A stretch of DNA of 15,712 nucleotides from RGIG3102 sp045633415. GTDB taxonomy: Bacteria > Bacillota > Clostridia > Oscillospirales > Ruminococcaceae. Position 1 is the first letter of the stretch. Each line of letters opens with the position of its first letter. Below, in pieces: positions 6,003 to 12,324 of the stretch. The stretch lies in NCBI GenBank assembly GCA_045633415.1, contig JAZQYH010000102.1, positions 1 to 15,712 of the forward strand, in the 5' to 3' direction. The notes under the pieces were generated by a model. The model was not told the DNA's origin, searched no databases, and saw only the letters and a program-made list of their open reading frames with translations. Both the position numbers and the translations under genes were made by a program.

Positions 6003-6851
6003 ATGAAAAAAACTGCGCTTATACTCGAAGGCGGCGGTATGCGAGGAACATATACTTCCGGTGTGCTGGACTATCTTCTGGAAAAAGGTATAGTATTTGA
6101 TTCTATATACGGTGTATCAGCTGGTGCGCTGAACGGTGTAAATTACAAAACCAGACAGATTGGTCGCAGTCTGCGTGGCTTTACTATGTTTCAGAAAGAT
6201 AAACGCTATGCAGGTCCGAAGCATCTGATAAAAACAGGCGACTGGTTCAATGTGGATTTTTCATATAATACTATCCCTAACGAACTTGACCCTGCTGACT
6301 ATGACGCATTTGTTGCAAACCCTTCTAACTTTTACTCTGTTGTTTCCAACGTGGAAACAGGTAAAGCTGAATATCTCCACCTGACAGATATGCGCAAGGA
6401 TATGGATGGTTTGCGAGCATCAGCTTCACTGCCTATTCTTTCAAATATAGTTGAATTCAGAGGTAAAAAATATCTTGATGGTGGCTGTACTGACAGTATC
6501 CCGCTTGCAAAAAGTATCTCTGATGGTCATGGTAAAAACCTGGTTATACTTACACAGCACAAAGGCTACCAGAAAAAACCAAGCGCCAACAGATACGCCT
6601 GTAAAGTGATGTACAAAAAATACCCTGCTTTTGTAAAAGCTATGGACACGCGCCACGATATGTACAACAAACAGCTGGAATATGTGGAAAAATGCGAAAA
6701 ACACGGTTCTGCTTTTGTTATTCAGCCAGATAAAATTATAAAAGTATCCAGACTAGAAAACAATCCTGCTAGACTGGTAGAGCTGTACCATCTGGGCAAG
6801 CTTGATGCACAGAAAAACTTTGATAAACTGGTAAAATATCTTGAAAAATAA
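6003..6851 (+). CDS. Patatin-like phospholipase family protein
   Basis: A 282-residue patatin-fold hydrolase. The glycine-rich oxyanion loop LEGGGMRG is at residues 8-15, the nucleophile Ser39 lies in GVSAGA, and the catalytic Asp159 lies in DGG (159-161), giving the Ser-Asp dyad typical of patatins. ASASLP (139-144) is also characteristic. No signal peptide or membrane segment is seen. Bacterial relatives of this length are usually annotated as patatin family proteins acting on acyl esters or phospholipids; the true substrate is unknown. AGAGG lies upstream of the ATG and the gene has its own good promoter. It follows an alpha/beta hydrolase on the same strand, so two acyl-ester hydrolases are neighbours. 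Convergent with glf, the two share a terminator. Confidence 0.92.
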   Translation: MKKTALILEGGGMRGTYTSGVLDYLLEKGIVFDSIYGVSAGALNGVNYKTRQIGRSLRGFTMFQKDKRYAGPKHLIKTGDWFNVDFSYNTIPNELDPADYDAFVANPSNFYSVVSNVETGKAEYLHLTDMRKDMDGLRASASLPILSNIVEFRGKKYLDGGCTDSIPLAKSISDGHGKNLVILTQHKGYQKKPSANRYACKVMYKKYPAFVKAMDTRHDMYNKQLEYVEKCEKHGSAFVIQPDKIIKVSRLENNPARLVELYHLGKLDAQKNFDKLVKYLEK

Positions 6852-6854
6852 AAC

Positions 6855-6888
6855 AACGCCTGAACACAGAGTTCAGGCGTTTATTTTA
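6855..6888. terminator. Shared terminator between patatin-like gene and glf
   Basis: An 11-bp stem AACGCCTGAAC (6855-6865) / GTTCAGGCGTT (6871-6881) with loop ACAGA, then a T-rich tract on the plus strand. On the minus strand the downstream sequence is less T-rich (TGTTTTATT), so it works best for the patatin-like gene. Confidence 0.87.
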
Positions 6889-6901
6889 TATGTAATTTAT
6901 C

Positions 6902-8005
6902 TTATACCAGTTCTTTTGTCACTACGTCCAGAGCCACTTCAATAACTTTGTCCATATCGTAATATTTGTATTCACCTAAACGACCGCCAAAAATCACATT
7001 TGTCTGGCTGTCTGCCAGCTGTTTGTACTGTTGGTACAGCTGACTGTTTTTTGCATCGTTTACTGGGTAATATGGCTCATCACCCTGTTTCCATTCAGCC
7101 GAATATTCACGGCTGATTACTGTTTTTGGCTGTGTGCCAAACTCAAAGTGTTTGTGCTCGATAATTCGTGTATATGGTGTTTCGCTGTCTGTGTAGTTTA
7201 CAACAGCATTTCCCTGATAATTGTCTGTATCCAGTGTTTCTGTTTCAAAACGGACACTGCGGTACTGCAATGCACCCAGCTTATAATCAAAATATGCATC
7301 AACAGGACCTGTATACACCACCTTTTCTGCCAGTGCCTCCAGCCCTTCCCTGTTTGCAAAATAATCTGTTTCAAGTCGTACTTCCACATCTCCCAGCATA
7401 TTTGCTACCATCTGTGTGTAGCCACCCATAGGGATACCCTGATAAAGTGCATTGAAGTAGTTGTTATCATATGTAAATCGTACAGGCAGGCGCTGGATAA
7501 TAAAAGCTGGCAGTTCTGTGCAAGGTCTGCCCCACTGTTTGCCTGTATATCCTTTTATCAGTTTTTCATAGATGTCAGTACCTACAAGGCTGATAGCCTG
7601 TTCCTCCAGATTTTTAGGGTCTTTTATGCCTGCTTCTTCTCTCTGCTGCTGGATTTTAGCCTTGGCTTCTTCAGGTGTGATAACACCCCACATTTTGTTG
7701 AATGTGTTCATATTGAAAGGCATGTTGTAAATTTCGCCTTTGTAATTTGCCACAGGGCTGTTTGTATAACGGTTGAACTCAGCAAACTGATTTACATATT
7801 CCCATACCTGCTTATTATTTGTATGGAAAATATGGGCGCCATACTGGTGTACATTTATACCTTCACACTCATAGGTATAGATATTGCCTGCAATATGGTC
7901 TCTTTTATCTATCACAAGACATTTTTTACCTTTTTTAGTTGCTTCGTGAGCAAAAACTGCACCATAAAGCCCTGCACCTACTATAAGATAATCATATTTT
8001 TTCAT
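6902..8005 (-). CDS. glf: UDP-galactopyranose mutase
   Basis: A 367-residue flavoenzyme that converts UDP-galactopyranose to UDP-galactofuranose for surface glycans. The N-terminal FAD dinucleotide motif GAGLYG is at residues 10-15, followed by the acidic VIDKRDHIAGN region. Family blocks include YGAHIFHT, NMPFNMNTF, KLIKGYTGKQWG, LPVRFTYDNNYF, and the C-terminal GGRLGEYKYYDMDKVI that closes the FAD site. The length is normal for bacterial Glf. AGGAG lies 8 nt upstream of the ATG at 8003-8005. It is a lone gene here: no glycosyltransferases or polysaccharide export genes adjoin it. The promoter region carries several dyads, so it may be regulated on its own. The identification is secure. Confidence 0.97.
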   Translation of the reverse strand: MKKYDYLIVGAGLYGAVFAHEATKKGKKCLVIDKRDHIAGNIYTYECEGINVHQYGAHIFHTNNKQVWEYVNQFAEFNRYTNSPVANYKGEIYNMPFNMNTFNKMWGVITPEEAKAKIQQQREEAGIKDPKNLEEQAISLVGTDIYEKLIKGYTGKQWGRPCTELPAFIIQRLPVRFTYDNNYFNALYQGIPMGGYTQMVANMLGDVEVRLETDYFANREGLEALAEKVVYTGPVDAYFDYKLGALQYRSVRFETETLDTDNYQGNAVVNYTDSETPYTRIIEHKHFEFGTQPKTVISREYSAEWKQGDEPYYPVNDAKNSQLYQQYKQLADSQTNVIFGGRLGEYKYYDMDKVIEVALDVVTKELV

Positions 8006-8045
8006 TTTATTTCTCCTGTTTCAAACAAAATAATGGTTTGAAAGC

Positions 8046-8073
8046 ATACTACTACATTATAATTGTGTAGTAT
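8046..8073. promoter_or_regulatory. Dyad 1 near the glf start site (operator-like)
   Basis: ATACTAC (8046-8052) and GTAGTAT (8067-8073) are exact 7-bp inverted arms around a 14-bp centre that itself contains the palindrome ATTATAAT (8056-8063). It spans the predicted glf transcription start and touches the -10 box. Confidence 0.45.
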
Positions 8074-8100
8074 TATAGCATATACACATTTAAATGTATA
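8072..8100 (-). promoter_or_regulatory. Promoter of glf
   Basis: On the minus strand: TATACA (8095-8100), 17-bp spacer, TATAAT (8072-8077) preceded by TGC (extended -10). The leader to the ATG would be about 60 nt. Confidence 0.7.
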
Positions 8101-8102
8101 TA
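8081..8102. promoter_or_regulatory. Dyad 2 over the glf -35/spacer (operator-like)
   Basis: A 22-bp palindrome with one mismatched pair: ACATTTAAATGT (8086-8097) is perfect, and TATA/TATA extends it on both sides. It covers the -35 box and most of the spacer of the glf promoter. Confidence 0.5.
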
Positions 8103-8116
8103 GATTTTGTATTTTT

Positions 8117-8147
8117 GTTGTGAAATTTTGTACAGTTTTCTCACAAC
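8117..8147. promoter_or_regulatory. Dyad 3 upstream of the glf promoter
   Basis: GTTGTGA (8117-8123) and TCACAAC (8141-8147), 7-bp inverted arms 17 bp apart with TGTACA near the centre. There is no T-tract, so it is not a terminator. The rest of 8148-8240 is AT-rich and shows nothing I can name. Confidence 0.35.
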
Positions 8148-8240
8148 TTAACACTATAACTCTCCCTCAAATGTCATATGTATATTTATTTTTCCAGATT
8201 TCAAGCTATTTTTTACCATAATATTGGCAACAGATTATTA

Positions 8241-8269
8241 TTGACAATTTGTGATTTTATTATTATAAT
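8241..8269 (+). promoter_or_regulatory. Consensus promoter of the T-box/aspS transcript
   Basis: TTGACA (8241-8246), 17-bp spacer, TATAAT (8264-8269): a full consensus match. Initiation near 8276 puts the first Stem I-like helix at the very 5' end of the RNA. Confidence 0.92.
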
Positions 8270-8276
8270 TTTAGAA

Positions 8277-8674
8277 TAGAGATTCTGGGTACAAATGTGC
8301 CAGTGCAGAGATTTGCGCCACCGGCTGAAAGCGCAGACAGGTATGGTATCCAGGGAACACTCTACCGCATCGCTTAAAAGAGAGTCCTTGTCAGCGGCTG
8401 TAAGCAAGGTAAGCGATATAACGTGACTTTAACCGGAAAATCAAATACTAAAGTGGGTGTGCTTTTACACACCAATGCGGGTGGCACCGCGGGTTTATAT
8501 ATACAAGTCTTTGACAGTTTTGTATGTAGCTTTACTGAAAGTAATTTTATGTTATTAATTTACTGTTTGTAATAATTATGCTGCGCAAGCAATAACTACC
8601 ACAAAGGCTGACAATGTTAAAAACTCGTCCCGGAAATTTTTTGACAAGAGAATTTCCGGGATTTTTTATTTTTT
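8277..8674 (+). promoter_or_regulatory. T-box riboswitch leader of aspS, unusual architecture
   Basis: The T-box motif GGGTGGCACCGCGGG is at 8479-8493. Its tRNA-binding TGGC (8482-8485) calls for a G73 discriminator, as in bacterial tRNA-Asp and tRNA-Asn. A Stem III-like hairpin GGTGTG/CACACC (8456-8473) precedes it.

Domain I: base helices TAGAG (8277-8281)/CTCTA (8360-8364) and CTGGGTAC (8285-8292)/GTATCCAG (8346-8353); AGAGA (8307-8311); distal stem TTTGCGC/GCGCAGA; loop GGCTGAAAG (8323-8331).

Domain II: ATCGCTTA (8369-8376)/TAAGCGAT (8410-8417), AGAGAG (8379-8384), stem CCTTG/CAAGG, loop GGCTGTAAG (8396-8404). Both look like Stem I.

Possible specifiers are AAC (8356-8358, Asn) and GAC (8425-8427, Asp); the assignment is uncertain. 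The terminator at 8628 is about 125 nt beyond the motif, farther than usual. The T-box call is secure; the two-domain reading is inference. Confidence 0.93.
8628..8674 (+). terminator. Regulated terminator of the aspS T-box leader
   Basis: An 11-bp stem TCCCGGAAATT (8628-8638) / AATTTCCGGGA (8651-8661) with a 12-nt loop, then a T-run to 8674. The CTCGTCCC just before and in the stem is the sequence that usually follows closely on a T-box motif. Read-through requires the antiterminator stabilised by uncharged tRNA. Confidence 0.92.
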
Positions 8675-8690
8675 CAGGAGGAAAAAGAGT

Positions 8691-10433
8691 ATGTTAAGAA
8701 CACATACATGTAACGAAGTTCGCAAAGAACACATCGGCCAGACAGTTACTCTGTCCGGTTGGGTTAACACAATCCGTGACCACGGTGGTGTTATCTTTAT
8801 TGACCTGCGCGACCATTTCGGCAGAACACAGGTTGTTTTCCACGACGCTGAAATGCTGAAAGACGTGCACAAAGAAACTGTTATCCAGGTTAAAGGTGCA
8901 GTAGTTGAAAGAGACGCTGAAACAGTTAACACAAAACTGGAAACAGGTGAAGTAGAAATTCACGTAGAAGAAATGACAATTCTTGGCCCAAGCAAAAACA
9001 TGCTGCCATTTGAAATTGAAACATCCAAAGAAACAAGAGAAGACGTTAGACTTAAATACCGTTACCTCGACCTGAGAAACCCAGCACTGCACAACAATAT
9101 CGTGTTCCGTTCACAGGTTATCAGCTATCTGCGTCGTCAGATGGAAGACCTTGGCTTTATGGATTTCCAGACACCAATCCTTACATCTTCTTCCCCAGAA
9201 GGTGCTCGTGACTATCTGGTACCAAGCCGTAAACACCCAGGTAAATTCTATGCTCTGCCACAGTCTCCACAGCAGTTCAAACAGTTGCTGATGGTATCTG
9301 GTTTTGACAAATACTACCAGATTGCACCTTGCTTCCGTGATGAAGACGCCCGTGGTGACCGTTCACCAGGCGAATTCTATCAGCTGGACTTTGAAATGGC
9401 TTTCGCAGAACAGGAAGACGTATTCAAAGTAGGTGAAACAGTTCTCTACAACACATTCAAAAAATTCTCCAACAAAGAAGTTAGCCCTGCTCCATTCAGA
9501 CGCATCAAATTTGAAGAAGCTATGCTGAAATACGGCAGCGACAAACCTGACCTGAGAAACCCTCTTATCATTGAAGACCTGACAGAATTCTTTGCAGATG
9601 TAAACTTTGCAGCATTCAGAGGCAAACCAGTTAGAGGTATCGTAGCACCATGTGCTAACCAGTCCAAAAAATTCTATGAAGACAGCCTGAAACACGCTAT
9701 GTCCATCGGCATGAAAGGTCTTGGCTACCTGATGCTGAAAGACGGCAAATTCAAAGGCCCAATCGACAAATTCCTGACAGAAGAACAGAGAAGCCACCTT
9801 ATCGAAATGTGCGGTATGAAAGACGGCGACACAATCTTCTTTATCTCTGACGGTAAAAATGTTGTTGACGGTCTTGCTGGCGGCATCAGAAAATGGCTGG
9901 GTGAAACACTGAATCTGATTGACAAAGACAGATTTGAATTCTGCTACATCGTTGACTTCCCAATGTACGAATGGAACGAAGACGAAAAGAAAATCGACTT
10001 TACACACAACCCATTCTCTATGCCACAGGGCGGTCTGGAAGCTCTCAACACAATGGACCCACTGGATATCTATGCTTACCAGTACGACATCGTATGTAAC
10101 GGTGTAGAACTTTCTTCCGGTGCTGTTAGAAACCACAACCCAGAAATCATGAGAAGAGCATTCGAAATCGCTGGTTACGGTGAAGAAGAAGTTGCTGCAA
10201 AATTCGGCGCTCTCTACACAGCATTCCAGTTCGGTGCACCTCCACATGCTGGTATGGCACCTGGTATCGACAGAATGGTTATGCTGCTGGCTGAAGAAGA
10301 CACAATCCGCGATGTTATCGCATTCCCTCTCAACGGTGCAGCACAGGACCTGATGATGAACGCACCAAGCATGGTTACAGACCAGCAGCTGGACGATGTT
10401 CATATCGTAGTAAAAGAAGAGGAAGAAATCTAA
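8691..10433 (+). CDS. aspS: Aspartyl-tRNA synthetase, probably non-discriminating
   Basis: A 580-residue class II synthetase of bacterial type. It has an N-terminal OB-fold anticodon-binding domain (about 1-105), the catalytic core with motif 2 (FRDEDARGDRSPGEFYQLDFEM, from residue 215), an inserted GAD domain (about 285-400), and motif 3 (GMAPGIDRMVML, about 521-532). It joins Asp to tRNA-Asp using ATP. In the OB fold the segment is RDHGG with His31. Pseudomonas-type non-discriminating AspRS has this His, while the E. coli discriminating enzyme has Leu (RDLGS). This suggests it also makes Asp-tRNA-Asn for GatCAB amidation, but GatCAB is not in the window. AGGAGG (8676-8681) precedes the ATG. 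Expression is governed by the T-box leader directly upstream, and a terminator follows, so the gene is monocistronic. Confidence 0.97.
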   Translation: MLRTHTCNEVRKEHIGQTVTLSGWVNTIRDHGGVIFIDLRDHFGRTQVVFHDAEMLKDVHKETVIQVKGAVVERDAETVNTKLETGEVEIHVEEMTILGPSKNMLPFEIETSKETREDVRLKYRYLDLRNPALHNNIVFRSQVISYLRRQMEDLGFMDFQTPILTSSSPEGARDYLVPSRKHPGKFYALPQSPQQFKQLLMVSGFDKYYQIAPCFRDEDARGDRSPGEFYQLDFEMAFAEQEDVFKVGETVLYNTFKKFSNKEVSPAPFRRIKFEEAMLKYGSDKPDLRNPLIIEDLTEFFADVNFAAFRGKPVRGIVAPCANQSKKFYEDSLKHAMSIGMKGLGYLMLKDGKFKGPIDKFLTEEQRSHLIEMCGMKDGDTIFFISDGKNVVDGLAGGIRKWLGETLNLIDKDRFEFCYIVDFPMYEWNEDEKKIDFTHNPFSMPQGGLEALNTMDPLDIYAYQYDIVCNGVELSSGAVRNHNPEIMRRAFEIAGYGEEEVAAKFGALYTAFQFGAPPHAGMAPGIDRMVMLLAEEDTIRDVIAFPLNGAAQDLMMNAPSMVTDQQLDDVHIVVKEEEEI

Positions 10434-10456
10434 TCCTTTTTATAACTGATATAAAT

Positions 10457-10488
10457 AAAGACACGGTGAAAACCGTGTCTTTTTATTT
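10457..10488 (+). terminator. Terminator of aspS
   Basis: An 11-bp stem AAAGACACGGT (10457-10467) / ACCGTGTCTTT (10472-10482) closed by a GAAA tetraloop, followed by a T-rich tract. Confidence 0.93.
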
Positions 10489-10491
10489 AGC

Positions 10492-10520
10492 TTGAAAATA
10501 ACTTCAAGATGGATTAATAT
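10492..10520 (+). promoter_or_regulatory. Promoter of the small unknown gene/GNAT unit
   Basis: TTGAAA (10492-10497), 17-bp spacer, TAATAT (10515-10520). The -35 lies inside an inverted repeat CTTGAA-6-TTCAAG (10491-10508), a possible repressor site. Confidence 0.5.
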
Positions 10521-10563
10521 TGTAGACAGATAATAATGAATTCACCACAGGGAGGCTTGTATT

Positions 10564-10902
10564 ATGAGTGTTGATGTATATAAACAGTATCTGTCAGCAG
10601 ACTGCACATTCAACGGAGTAGAACGCCGTGGTGCAGTGGTTTGGCTGAATGTAGAAAGCGCAGGCGGAAATGTGCGCTATGAAGTGGGTGTTTCTTTCTT
10701 CCCACACAGAGATGAAGAGGATTTTGCCATCAGTTACGATGCCAGCGCAACAAAGGAATTGCTTTCCGAAAAGGGTCGCCGTTCCAAAAAGCGTGATGTA
10801 CTGTGTCTGGCACAGGTGCAGGATGCCGCAGACGAAATTGCCCGTTCTTTCAACGGCACAATCTATTGGGACAAGCCATTGAACGAGGCACAGTACGGTT
10901 AA
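10564..10902 (+). CDS. Small conserved-looking protein of unknown function
   Basis: A 112-residue soluble protein with no signal peptide or membrane segment. The ATG follows GGGAGG with good spacing. The sequence is mixed, with a predicted beta-rich first half (alternating hydrophobic strands around GAVVWLNVES and VRYEVGVSFF), an acidic stretch (HRDEEDFAISYD), a basic patch (EKGRRSKKRD), and a final helix (QVQDAADEIARSF) before NGTIYWDKPL. I recognise no family or catalytic motif. The codon pattern and ribosome site support a real gene. It sits 31 bases upstream of a GNAT acetyltransferase with no terminator between, so the two are likely co-transcribed and may be functionally linked. Confidence 0.75.
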   Translation: MSVDVYKQYLSADCTFNGVERRGAVVWLNVESAGGNVRYEVGVSFFPHRDEEDFAISYDASATKELLSEKGRRSKKRDVLCLAQVQDAADEIARSFNGTIYWDKPLNEAQYG

Positions 10903-10933
10903 AAACAAAGTAACTATATACAGGAGAAAATAT

Positions 10934-11536
10934 ATGAATATAAAAGTCAGAATTGAAGATGAAAAAGATTTCCGACGCGTTGAAGAAATAACAAGAATTG
11001 CTTTTTCATATCCCGGCAGAGTTGAACGTGGTGGAATCGGCTGTCCTTTTGAACATTGGATGGTGAACGAGTTGCGCCGCCGAGACGGATACACAGATTT
11101 AAGTCTTGTGGCTACTGTTGACGAAGAAATTGTGGGTCACATTATCTGCAGTAAGGCAAAAGTGGAAACCGACAGCGAGATTATTCCCGTGCTCAATATC
11201 GGCCCTATCAGTGTACTGCCTGAACATCAGCGAAAAGGTGTGGGTAAAGCACTTATAACCGAAATGATAGAAAAAGCAAAACAGCTGGGCCACGGCGCCA
11301 TACTCTTCTGGGGCAGACCGGAATATTATCCACAGTTTGGCTTTGTGGCAGCCTCCGGCTATGGCATAACAGATGCTGACGGCCACGCTTCCCCTGCATT
11401 TTTTGCAATGGAACTGATTCCGGGCTATCTGACCAGTGCTTCAGGCGGCAAATATTATGAATCTGACATCTATGACGACTCCTTTAACAAAGAAAAAGTA
11501 AAAGCATTTGACAAGGTGTTTATGGGTGTTGACTGA
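10934..11536 (+). CDS. GNAT family N-acetyltransferase (YhbS-like)
   Basis: A 200-residue acetyltransferase of the GCN5-related fold. The acetyl-CoA pyrophosphate-binding loop HQRKGVGKAL (98-107) follows the strand NIGPISVLP (motif A). Downstream, GAILFWGRPEYYPQFGFVAAS is typical of the YhbS-like subgroup, where the Y-Y-x-x-F-G-F segment is conserved. It transfers acetyl from acetyl-CoA to an amine; the acceptor is unknown. CAGGAG lies 6-7 nt upstream of the ATG. It is the second gene of a likely two-gene unit with the small unknown protein, and a bidirectional terminator separates it from the convergent pyr operon. Confidence 0.9.
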   Translation: MNIKVRIEDEKDFRRVEEITRIAFSYPGRVERGGIGCPFEHWMVNELRRRDGYTDLSLVATVDEEIVGHIICSKAKVETDSEIIPVLNIGPISVLPEHQRKGVGKALITEMIEKAKQLGHGAILFWGRPEYYPQFGFVAASGYGITDADGHASPAFFAMELIPGYLTSASGGKYYESDIYDDSFNKEKVKAFDKVFMGVD

Positions 11537-11570
11537 TAATATGTCAGAAATCTTTCCGTTTTTCAACAAC

Positions 11571-11602
11571 AAAAAAGGCTATCCTTTCGGGGATAGCCTT
11601 TT
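11571..11602. terminator. Bidirectional terminator between the GNAT gene and pyrE
   Basis: GGCTATCC (11577-11584) pairs with GGATAGCC (11591-11598) around a 6-nt loop, flanked by A6 on the left and T4 on the right. It serves the GNAT unit on plus and the end of the pyr operon on minus. Confidence 0.9.
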
Positions 11603-11612
11603 AATATTGCAA

Positions 11613-12293
11613 TTATTTAACGCCGTACTGTTCGTAGTATGCATCGATAGCTGCTTTGATTGTGTCGTCGATGATAACTTCGCCGTTTACTTCTTTGTTA
11701 TAAAGAGCTTCTACAACGTCGTCCATATCAACGATAGCTGCTGTGTCAAAACCGTAAAGGTCTTTAACTTCGTCCAGTGCAACTTTTTCGCCGCCTTTGC
11801 CAACTTCCATACGGTTGAGGGAAACCATAAGGCCAACGATTGTAACATCTGCAGCACCTCTCACTTTTGGTACTGTTTCTTCCATGGATTTACCGGAAGT
11901 TGTTACGTCTTCAATCATGATAACTCTGTCGCCGTCTTTCAGTGGGCTGCCAAGGAAGGAGCCTTTGTCTGCGCCGTGGTCTTTTTCTTCTTTACGGTCA
12001 GAGCAGTAACGGATTTCTTTGCCGTACAGTTCGCTGTAAGCCATAGCTGTTACAACTGCCAGAGGAATACCTTTGTAAGCTGGTCCAAAGAGAACGTCGA
12101 AATCATCGCCGTATTTAGCGTGGATAGCTTTTGCATAGTATTCGCCCAGTTTTTTCAGCTGTGAGCCTGTTACGTAAGCGCCTGCATTCATAAAGAATGG
12201 GGATTTACGGCCACTTTTCAGTGTGAATTCACCAAATTTGAGAACTTTGCTGTCTACCATAAACTGGATAAACTCTTTTTTGTACTGTTCCAT
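11613..12293 (-). CDS. pyrE: Orotate phosphoribosyltransferase
   Basis: A 226-residue enzyme that joins orotate to PRPP to give OMP, the fifth step of de novo UMP synthesis. The PRPP-binding motif VIMIEDVTTSGKS is at residues 124-136. FTLKSGRKSPFFMNAG (23-38) is the N-terminal family block, FGPAYKGIPLA (69-79) follows, and the catalytic flexible loop region is RKEEKDHGADKGSFLG (100-115). GGGAG precedes the ATG. It is the last gene of the operon, 31 bases after pyrF, and a terminator lies just past its stop. Confidence 0.97.
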   Translation of the reverse strand: MEQYKKEFIQFMVDSKVLKFGEFTLKSGRKSPFFMNAGAYVTGSQLKKLGEYYAKAIHAKYGDDFDVLFGPAYKGIPLAVVTAMAYSELYGKEIRYCSDRKEEKDHGADKGSFLGSPLKDGDRVIMIEDVTTSGKSMEETVPKVRGAADVTIVGLMVSLNRMEVGKGGEKVALDEVKDLYGFDTAAIVDMDDVVEALYNKEVNGEVIIDDTIKAAIDAYYEQYGVK

Positions 12294-12324
12294 AATAATT
12301 TTCTCCCTATTTTATAAGTAAATA

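Noticed and set aside
7031..8041. A 336-codon open frame on the plus strand opposite glf
   Set aside because: It is antisense to a certain gene, has no ribosome site, and its product is rich in Cys, Phe and Ile as expected from reversed codons.
8511..8540. A promoter inside the T-box insert, from TTGACA at 8511
   Set aside because: No -10 like sequence occurs at 16-18 bp; the bases there are CTGAAA-like.
8549..8595. Tiny open frames in the T-box insert (ATG at 8549 giving MLLIYCL, ATG at 8578 giving MLRKQ) as leader peptides
   Set aside because: Neither has a convincing ribosome site or a run of regulatory codons for Asp or Asn.
9363..10403. A 346-codon open frame on the minus strand opposite aspS
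   Set aside because: It is the antisense shadow of aspS. The sense gene avoids the codons that would create stops in that frame, and the Cys/Phe/His/Val-rich product is not protein-like.
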